A stretch of DNA of 64,000 nt from Cohnella sp. AR92 (lineage in GTDB: Bacteria > Bacillota > Bacilli > Paenibacillales > Paenibacillaceae). The stretch lies in contig NZ_RZJR01000010.1 of NCBI RefSeq assembly GCF_003990975.1, positions 178,785 through 242,784 of the forward strand, given 5' to 3'. Under the pieces are notes generated by a model. The model searched no databases. It had not been told where the DNA came from and saw only the letters and a list, made by a program, of their open reading frames with translations. Shown piece by piece: positions 58,564-64,000 of this stretch. The position numbers and the translations under genes are program-made. Position 1 is the stretch's first letter; every line of letters begins with the position of its first letter.

Positions 58564-59151
58564 TCAAAGCCGATTCGGTTGCTTTGCCAAGAAATCCGCC
58601 CACTTGCCCTCCGGCCAATCCGCCATCTCCAGCAATCGTTCATAAGGGTCGCCCGTCAACCCCAGCGCCTTGGCGAAGGCCGGCTCCGTCTTCAGACCGC
58701 CCCGCTTCAAGCGGATAATGCGCTCCCGGAACGATTCGCCATAATGGCGGAGAAGCCGATCCTCTACCACCATATGAAGATAGCCGTTCTGCCTGTCCGT
58801 AGGCTTATTCTCGCCATAAACCTCGATCGGCCAACCGGAGACGGCGAAGTTGACCACAATCCGTTCCCGGCCCTCTCCATCTCCAGCCGCATCTCTAGTG
58901 ATCTCAAAGCTCTCATACTGCCCATAATGAGTCTCGGCCAGCTTGCCGAATGCGTCCATATCCTTCACTTCGCAGATGATGTCCAGATCGCTTCCGGGAA
59001 CTTCAATGCCGATGGGAAAAGTACCGACGAGGACCGGGCGGTGGGCTAGAAGAGGAACCAGCAGCTTCGTTCGCTGCAAGAGGGCGAATATCTCTTGCTG
59101 AGCGGCAGTTCCCGACGACAAATAGGCTAAATCGGTCCATCTCGTTGCCAT
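58564..59151 (-). CDS. DUF4269 nucleotidyltransferase-like protein
   Basis: A 195-residue DUF4269 protein. The nucleotidyltransferase-type signature LVGTFPIGIEVPGSDLDIICE (Gx(G/P)xGSDLDxxC with two Asp) and VNFAVSGWPIEVYGENKPTDRQNGYLHMVVEDRLL are seen. Whether it transfers nucleotides to anything is unknown. It starts 12 bases after the GNAT gene and appears to be in one unit with it. Confidence 0.85.
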   Translation of the reverse strand: MATRWTDLAYLSSGTAAQQEIFALLQRTKLLVPLLAHRPVLVGTFPIGIEVPGSDLDIICEVKDMDAFGKLAETHYGQYESFEITRDAAGDGEGRERIVVNFAVSGWPIEVYGENKPTDRQNGYLHMVVEDRLLRHYGESFRERIIRLKRGGLKTEPAFAKALGLTGDPYERLLEMADWPEGKWADFLAKQPNRL

Positions 59152-59163
59152 GCCGAATGCTCC

Positions 59164-59661
59164 TTACAAATAATAAACCATCAGTTCCTCGTCGTAATAG
59201 GCATCCCCAAGCTTAAGGGCATGCCGCTCGGTTCCGAACGTCTGGAATCCCGTCGAACGATACAGCCTCTGCGCGGAATCGTTGCCGACGACGACATAGA
59301 GAATAAGCTTCTCGAGTCCTTCCAGCTCTGATGCCTTCTGCTGCATGGCCGTTATCAACTGCCTGCCGATTCCTCTGCCTTGGTAATCCGATCGGACGTA
59401 CATGCCCCAGATCATCGCCTTGTGCCTTAGCTTCTGCCTTCTCTCCCTGGACAGGCCGACCATGCCGACCAGCTCCTTCTCTTCGAAGGCGCCTAATGCG
59501 AATAGATCGTCCGAGGCGGGGAACCGGGCGCGGACCGTCTCCATGGGCAGGTCCTTCTCTTCCTCGTAAGCCGCTCCGAACGATTCCGGATGCTCCCGAA
59601 TGGCCCGGAGCCGAAGCGCCCAATAGGCATCGATGTCTTCTATCGTCAGCTGTCTGATCAT
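59164..59661 (-). CDS. GNAT family N-acetyltransferase
   Basis: A 165-residue GNAT of the RimI/YhbS-like type. The acetyl-CoA loop is GMYVRSDYQGRGIGRQLITAM (QGRGIG), with AFEEKELVGMVGLSRE before it and VVGNDSAQRLYRSTGFQTFGTE after it. The acceptor is unknown. It ends 12 bases before the DUF4269 gene start and follows a VOC gene. Confidence 0.9.
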   Translation of the reverse strand: MIRQLTIEDIDAYWALRLRAIREHPESFGAAYEEEKDLPMETVRARFPASDDLFALGAFEEKELVGMVGLSRERRQKLRHKAMIWGMYVRSDYQGRGIGRQLITAMQQKASELEGLEKLILYVVVGNDSAQRLYRSTGFQTFGTERHALKLGDAYYDEELMVYYL

Positions 59662-59681
59662 GCCTCTAGTTCTCCTCTTTG

Positions 59682-60113
59682 TTAGAATGAGGTCATCGCC
59701 CCATATTCGTTAAATACGGCGGTCGGATTCCACGCCACTTCCCAGGCGTTGTTCTCCGGATCCATGAAGTAAGCCGATCTTCCTCCCCAGAAGGCATCCT
59801 CGGGCTCCTTCACGATTCGGCCGCCGCGCTTCCGAACCTCCTCGATGACGAGATCGACGTCCTCCCGCTTGTCCAGATTGATGGCGAGCGTGACTCCTCT
59901 GAACTCGGGGATAGGCTTGACTTCGGAGAGATTGGCATCCTTATACAGCTCCTCGATCGGGAAGATCGAGAGCAGGACGCCGGCCGTACGGAAAACGGCG
60001 TAGGTGTCCGAGCTTATCTCCGTTTCCGCCCACCCGAGGCTCTGATAGAAACGGCGAAGCGTCGGCAGCTCATAGGCGCCGATCGTAATGAGACTGACTC
60101 TTGCCGGGATCAT
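59682..60113 (-). CDS. VOC family (glyoxalase-like) protein
   Basis: A 143-residue VOC protein with two beta-alpha-beta-beta-beta modules. Motifs are SLITIGAYELPTLRRFYQSLGWAE in the first, and VTLAINLDKREDVDLVIEEVRKRGGRIVKEPEDAFWGGRSAYFMDPENNAWEVAWNP in the second; the last block is typical of glyoxalase/bleomycin-resistance proteins. The metal ligands are not all clear. It precedes the GNAT gene by 20 bases. Confidence 0.9.
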   Translation of the reverse strand: MIPARVSLITIGAYELPTLRRFYQSLGWAETEISSDTYAVFRTAGVLLSIFPIEELYKDANLSEVKPIPEFRGVTLAINLDKREDVDLVIEEVRKRGGRIVKEPEDAFWGGRSAYFMDPENNAWEVAWNPTAVFNEYGAMTSF

Positions 60114-60257
60114 TGGACTCCTCCATTCCGTTCTGCTTCTATGACCGGGGGCTGCAGTGCCGCCAGCTTCTCATTGATCTCTTGGATGATAGAAAGGCGA
60201 ACTACACCTCTGCATTATACCATGGGGTGGAAGGAAATGGGATGTTCGATCCCTTTC

Positions 60258-62588
60258 TCACTCTTCGATCAGCCGCGCATGACGATCATAATCGGCAACC
60301 ACGAGGACATCCATGTGCCTGGCGCGCCTAAGGATCGTCCGGACCACATTGCCATGCCGCAGCCGATGCCAGAAGCCGCGTCCCGACTGGCCGACGATGA
60401 TCTGGGTTCCTCCGTACTCGTCCGCCTTCGCGATCAGAAGGCCGGCGATGCTCTTGCCATGCTCGGCCCTCTGCACCTCGAACTTGCCTCCTAATCGCAC
60501 GGTAAGCTCCAGCAGCTTCTCTAGCCTTAGACGGGTCTCCTCCTCCGATTGATGCCCCGGTTGAACGAAAGTGACATACCACGCCGCCTTCAGCCGATGG
60601 GCGATTCGGAAGCCTCTGCGAATCAGCCTCTCCGCATTGGAGCTTAGGGTGATCGCCACGCAGATCGTTTCTTGCCGACGCCACGGCCCTCGAAGCGAGC
60701 CGCCGCGTTCCCAGGATTCCAGCCTCTCGTCCACGTCGTCCGCGATCTCCCGAAGCGCCAGCTCCCGAAGCGCGATCAGGTTGCCGGTCTTGAAGAACGA
60801 TCTCAGCGCCTGGTCGACCTTGCCCAGCTCGTAGATTTGCCCTTCCTTCATTCTCTGCCGCAGAGAGGACGGCGCGACATCGATCAGCTGCACCTCGTCC
60901 GCGAGCCGCAGCATCCGATCGGGAACGGTCTCCCGAACCCGGATGCCGGTGATCTGCTCCACCGAATCGTTCAAGCTCTCCAGATGCTGAACGTTCATGG
61001 TAGAGATCACGGATATTCCGGCGTTGAGCAGCTCCAGAACATCCTCGTAACGCTTGGAATTTGCGCTCCCCGGCACGTTCGTGTGGGCCAATTCGTCGAC
61101 CAGAACGACCTCCGGATTCCTTGCTAGGATCGCTTCCAGGTCCATCTCTTCCAGAACGGAGCCTCGGTAGCTTGTTGCCTTGCGAGGAATGACCGTCAAT
61201 TCTCCGATCTGCGCCACCGTCTCTTGACGTCCATGCGTCTCGAGCAAGCCGATCACGACGTCGATTCCCCGCTTCAGCAGGTCGTTTCCTTCCCGAAGCA
61301 TCGTGTAAGTTTTGCCGACGCCGGGAGCCGCGCCGATGTACACTTTGAACTTGCCTCTGCGGATTTTCCGGATCTGCTCCTCGACCTCCAGGCTGCTGAG
61401 CCGGCGATACCGTTCCGTTTCTTTCTCTCGTTTGCTCTTCGTCGGCAGGATCCGCTCCCCCTCCCGATCCGCGCGATCGGCAACGAAGAAGAGATCCACG
61501 TTCCGAATTCGCTTGAGCAAGCCGTTCACGACCGAGCCCTTGCGCCACTCCTGCCAGGCGCTCATCTTCGAATGGCCCATGACGATTCTCGAGACGCCGT
61601 TCCGAGCGGCGTAATGAACCAGCTCGCGGGGCAGCATTCGCCGACGGGACAAGGGAATCTCCTCGAATTGGCCGTCCACTTTCGCGGTCAACTGGATGAT
61701 CGAACGCTTGAATGCGGCCGCCTCATTCGATAATTGGACCCGCGGGTTCACGAACGAGACGATTCGAAGATCTCCCCCAAGCCGCTTCGCGATCTGCTGC
61801 CCCCTCCGGACGTAGATCGATCCGTTCCAATGATACTGGACCGAGACGAGGATGCGCTCCGCCGCGCCCGATGGACCGAGCAGCCCGTTCTCCTCGCGGT
61901 GCTTCTCCAGGGTCTCGTTGACCCCTTCGGCGACAAGCCGAAGCGCGAGCTCTCGCAGCTTGCCCAGGTTGCCGCGTTCGTAGAGGCTGCGGTAGGATGC
62001 CTTCATATGCCCCGCCGAGATTCTCTCCAGAATCGCCTCCGGCGTCGCGTCGATGAGGCGGACCTCGTCCGCGAGCTCCAGCGTATCGTTGGGCACGGTC
62101 TCCTTGATCTCGATTCCGGTCAGCTTGCGGGCCAGCTCGGTGGCTCCTTCCAGTTCATAGACGTTGACCGTCGTGATGACGCTGATCCCCGCGTTCAGCA
62201 GCGCTTTAATGTCTTCCAGCCGAGTCGCATGGGCGGCGCCCTCCCGATTCCGATGCGCAAGACCGTCCACGAGCACGACCTCCGGATTCCTCTGAAGAAG
62301 CGCCTCCAGATTCAGATCCTTTTTCTCCGCGTCGCCCTTCATCCAATGGATGCTCGGAATCCGCTCCAAGCCTTCCAACTGACGGGCCGTCTCCGGACGC
62401 TGCATCGTCGAGACCGCGCACAGCACGACATCGATCCCTTGCCGCTTCAGCGCCTGGCCTTCCCGCAGCATGTGGTAGGTCTTGCCCGATCCGCTCACCG
62501 CTCCGATGTAGATCTTCAAACGCCCCTTCTGCAGTTGGAAAATCGTATAAAGCAGCTCTTCCGGCGTTCTGCGGCGGAATCCTTCCAT
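60258..62588 (-). CDS. KdpD-like tandem sensor protein (two KdpD-USP modules, no histidine kinase)
   Basis: A 776-residue protein made of two copies of the KdpD N-terminal module plus USP domain, about 390 residues apart. Copy 1 is residues ~10-375 and copy 2 ~398-770. Copy 2 is canonical: IGAAPGVGKTYTMLREG, GLLETHGRQET, VVLVDELAHTNVPGS and INVQHLESLND-like MNVQHLESLND. Copy 1 keeps the P-loop (GAVSGSGKTYHMLREG) but has CAVSTMQRPET in place of ETHGRQET and VDGLAHRNREG in place of VDELAHTNVPG, so it looks like a degenerate pseudo-module. No DHp or kinase ATPase follows, so it cannot phosphorylate KdpE itself. It is 73 bases after kdpC; the USP part of KdpD binds c-di-AMP in staphylococci. ATG 62588 has GGAGAG 7 bases upstream. 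Confidence 0.93.
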   Translation of the reverse strand: MEGFRRRTPEELLYTIFQLQKGRLKIYIGAVSGSGKTYHMLREGQALKRQGIDVVLCAVSTMQRPETARQLEGLERIPSIHWMKGDAEKKDLNLEALLQRNPEVVLVDGLAHRNREGAAHATRLEDIKALLNAGISVITTVNVYELEGATELARKLTGIEIKETVPNDTLELADEVRLIDATPEAILERISAGHMKASYRSLYERGNLGKLRELALRLVAEGVNETLEKHREENGLLGPSGAAERILVSVQYHWNGSIYVRRGQQIAKRLGGDLRIVSFVNPRVQLSNEAAAFKRSIIQLTAKVDGQFEEIPLSRRRMLPRELVHYAARNGVSRIVMGHSKMSAWQEWRKGSVVNGLLKRIRNVDLFFVADRADREGERILPTKSKREKETERYRRLSSLEVEEQIRKIRRGKFKVYIGAAPGVGKTYTMLREGNDLLKRGIDVVIGLLETHGRQETVAQIGELTVIPRKATSYRGSVLEEMDLEAILARNPEVVLVDELAHTNVPGSANSKRYEDVLELLNAGISVISTMNVQHLESLNDSVEQITGIRVRETVPDRMLRLADEVQLIDVAPSSLRQRMKEGQIYELGKVDQALRSFFKTGNLIALRELALREIADDVDERLESWERGGSLRGPWRRQETICVAITLSSNAERLIRRGFRIAHRLKAAWYVTFVQPGHQSEEETRLRLEKLLELTVRLGGKFEVQRAEHGKSIAGLLIAKADEYGGTQIIVGQSGRGFWHRLRHGNVVRTILRRARHMDVLVVADYDRHARLIEE

Positions 62589-62616
62589 GTTCGTCTCTCC
62601 TCGCGAATGCGCGAAT

Positions 62617-62646
62617 ACCCCGCCGAAGAGCAAGTCTTCGGCAGGG
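62617..62646 (-). other. Hairpin between kdpC and the KdpD-like gene
   Basis: GCCGAAGA pairs with TCTTCGGC around GCAAG, extended by CC/GG outside. No T run follows on the minus strand, so it is an mRNA hairpin that may slow or protect the transcript between the two genes. Confidence 0.55.
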
Positions 62647-62660
62647 CATCGCGTTCTCTA

Positions 62661-63266
62661 TTAATGAAGCAAAGTTTGTAGATCGATATTCAGCTTCAGC
62701 ACGTTCACCCTTCGTTCTCCGAAGACTCCCAGGTCTCGCCCTTCCGTATGCTTATCCACCAGCTGCCGCAGTTGCTCTTCCGGTATTCCGGTCAGCTTGC
62801 TGATTCGGGGAACCTGAACCTCCGCGGATTCCGGCGTGATGTGAGGGTCCAGCCCCGAACCGGAGTTCGTGATCAGGTCGATCGGGAGCTTGGATACCGG
62901 CACGTCCGGATTCTGCTCCGCCCAGTCGCCGATCGAATCCTTCGTCCGCTGGAGCATGTCCGGATTGGACGGCGCGTAGTTGTTCGAGCCCGAAGCTTCC
63001 GCCTTGTATTCGATGCTCGATACGCGGCTCTGGAAGTACTTCCGGTCCGTAAACGTCTGGCCGATCAGCTCGGAGCCGACCGTGGTTCCGGAGGCGTCTT
63101 TGATCAGGCTGCCATTCGCGTTGTGAGGCAGGAAGAGCTGGGCGATTCCGGTCATGGCCAGAGGGTACAGGATGCCGCACAGAATGATAAATACGATGCC
63201 GGCCCTGAGGGCAACTGTAAATATCGGGCCGCCGGAGCTGCTTGGACGGCTGACGGTGTCATTCAT
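62661..63266 (-). CDS. kdpC: Potassium-transporting ATPase subunit KdpC
   Basis: Subunit of the high-affinity potassium pump KdpFABC. The 201-residue protein has one N-terminal membrane helix ([26 protein letters not shown]), the NGSLI and [21 protein letters not shown] region and [14 protein letters not shown], then the conserved [31 protein letters not shown]. It is 63 bases downstream of kdpB and upstream of the KdpD-like gene. Confidence 0.97.
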   Translation of the reverse strand: MNDTVSRPSSSGGPIFTVALRAGIVFIILCGILYPLAMTGIAQLFLPHNANGSLIKDASGTTVGSELIGQTFTDRKYFQSRVSSIEYKAEASGSNNYAPSNPDMLQRTKDSIGDWAEQNPDVPVSKLPIDLITNSGSGLDPHITPESAEVQVPRISKLTGIPEEQLRQLVDKHTEGRDLGVFGERRVNVLKLNIDLQTLLH

Positions 63267-63329
63267 GGTATCTCACTCCTATCCGAGTCGTTTCAAAGTC
63301 GGTTCCCGTTCGTCCTACACCCTATCGTT

Positions 63330-64000
63330 CTATACCCATAGATGAACGACAAGATCGATCAGCTTGATCCCGATGAACGGAACGATGACGCCGCCTAAGC
63401 CATAGACCAGAATGTTGCGTCTCAGCAGCTTGGTCGCCTTCATCGGTCTGTACGAGACGCCTCTCATCGCCAGCGGAATAAGCAGCGGGATGATAATGGC
63501 GTTGAAGATAAGCGCGGATAGTATCGCCGACATCGGGGAGCCCAGGTCCATGACGTTGAGCTTGCTCATCTGCGGAATCGCCAGGATGAACATGGCCGGA
63601 ATGATGGCGAAATACTTGGCGATATCGTTCGCGATGCTGAACGTGGTGAGCGCGCCGCGCGTCATCAGCAGCTGCTTGCCGATCGAGACGACCTCGATGA
63701 TCTTGGACGGGTCGGAGTCGAGGTCGACCATGTTCGCCGCTTCCTTGGCCGCGATCGTGCCGCTGTTCATCGCAAGGCCGACGTCCGCTTGCGCCAGGGC
63801 AGGCGCATCGTTCGTGCCGTCGCCGGTCATGGCGACGAGCTTGCCTTCGGCCTGCTCGCGGCGAATGACCGCGATCTTGTCCTCCGGCTTGCTCTCGGCG
63901 ATGAAGTCGTCGACCCCCGCTTCGCGGGCGATCGTCGCCGCGGTGAGCGGATTGTCGCCGGTGCACATGATCGTCTTGATCCCCATCTTGCGAAGCTCTT
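63330..64000 (-). CDS. kdpB: Potassium-transporting ATPase subunit KdpB, C-terminal part
   Basis: The ATPase subunit of KdpFABC; only the last ~222 residues lie in the window (frame open to base 64000). Visible are [23 protein letters not shown], the hinge motif [18 protein letters not shown] and the last membrane helices ([19 protein letters not shown] and [16 protein letters not shown]). The phosphorylation motif DKTGT would be in the missing part. KdpA lies upstream, outside the window, as expected for the kdpABC order. Confidence 0.97.
   Translation of the reverse strand, partial: ELRKMGIKTIMCTGDNPLTAATIAREAGVDDFIAESKPEDKIAVIRREQAEGKLVAMTGDGTNDAPALAQADVGLAMNSGTIAAKEAANMVDLDSDPSKIIEVVSIGKQLLMTRGALTTFSIANDIAKYFAIIPAMFILAIPQMSKLNVMDLGSPMSAILSALIFNAIIIPLLIPLAMRGVSYRPMKATKLLRRNILVYGLGGVIVPFIGIKLIDLVVHLWV

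Overview
The window is chromosomal DNA from a GC-rich, spore-forming Gram-positive bacterium, most likely a Paenibacillaceae member (Cohnella/Paenibacillus type). The reasons are conserved Firmicute gene orders (spoVK-hflX-ynbB-glnR-glnA; cotE-fni-mutS-mutL-miaA-hfq), sporulation genes (spoVK, cotE), the GlnR/GlnA pair, a YesN-type AraC regulator beside an LplB/LplC-type ABC transporter, strong GGAGG ribosome-binding sites and lipoproteins with Ser/Asn-rich linkers. No rRNA, tRNA or CRISPR array was seen.

Layout. 1-700: end of an IS3-family transposase, then a 52-bp tandem repeat array (A). 706-8079 (minus): glnA and glnR with an autoregulated promoter, a methionine-gamma-lyase-like PLP enzyme, hflX, spoVK, a YdcF protein, a DUF402 phosphatase-like protein and a GNAT. 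8166-22937 (minus): a class A PBP, then hfq, miaA, an RsmJ-like methyltransferase, mutL, an S41 protease, mutS, type 2 IPP isomerase, an amidoligase-like protein and cotE. 23176-28108: M32 carboxypeptidase, HesB-like protein, beta-carbonic anhydrase, GNAT, SPL-type radical SAM protein and a small membrane protein.

28338-34390 is the standout region. A PQQ-type quinoprotein dehydrogenase lipoprotein and an exported beta-sandwich protein (plus strand) converge on a complete pqqA-pqqB-pqqC-pqqD-pqqE operon (minus strand), including a 23-codon pqqA. The dehydrogenase carries Asp two residues after the catalytic Asp (WDYD), the hallmark of lanthanide-dependent quinoprotein alcohol dehydrogenases. 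Together the genes look like a self-contained module that makes PQQ and uses it in a membrane-anchored oxidation, in a phylum where PQQ synthesis is not normally expected.

34531-39235: a repeat-rich WGxxGxxG surface protein, a MntP-like transporter, AlkA-type glycosylase, DUF309, small membrane/DUF2653 proteins, a lipoprotein and a VanW protein. 39346-39704: a second 52-bp array (B) of seven perfect hairpins. 39932-45879: a carbohydrate ABC importer (two permeases, binding protein) with its membrane-bound AraC-type regulator, whose promoter contains a near-consensus cre site. 46237-54927: a chemoreceptor, aldo/keto reductase, VOC protein, DUF420/CtaM-like protein, a secreted multidomain protein, an FAD/NAD(P) oxidoreductase and an SH3-glucosaminidase protein.

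55955-56900 is a short AT-rich insertion (GNAT, lipoprotein). 57050-60113 holds small metabolic and housekeeping enzymes. 60258-64000 is the 3' part of a kdp potassium-uptake operon: kdpB (cut by the window edge), kdpC and an unusual KdpD-like protein made of two tandem KdpD-USP sensor modules with no histidine kinase.
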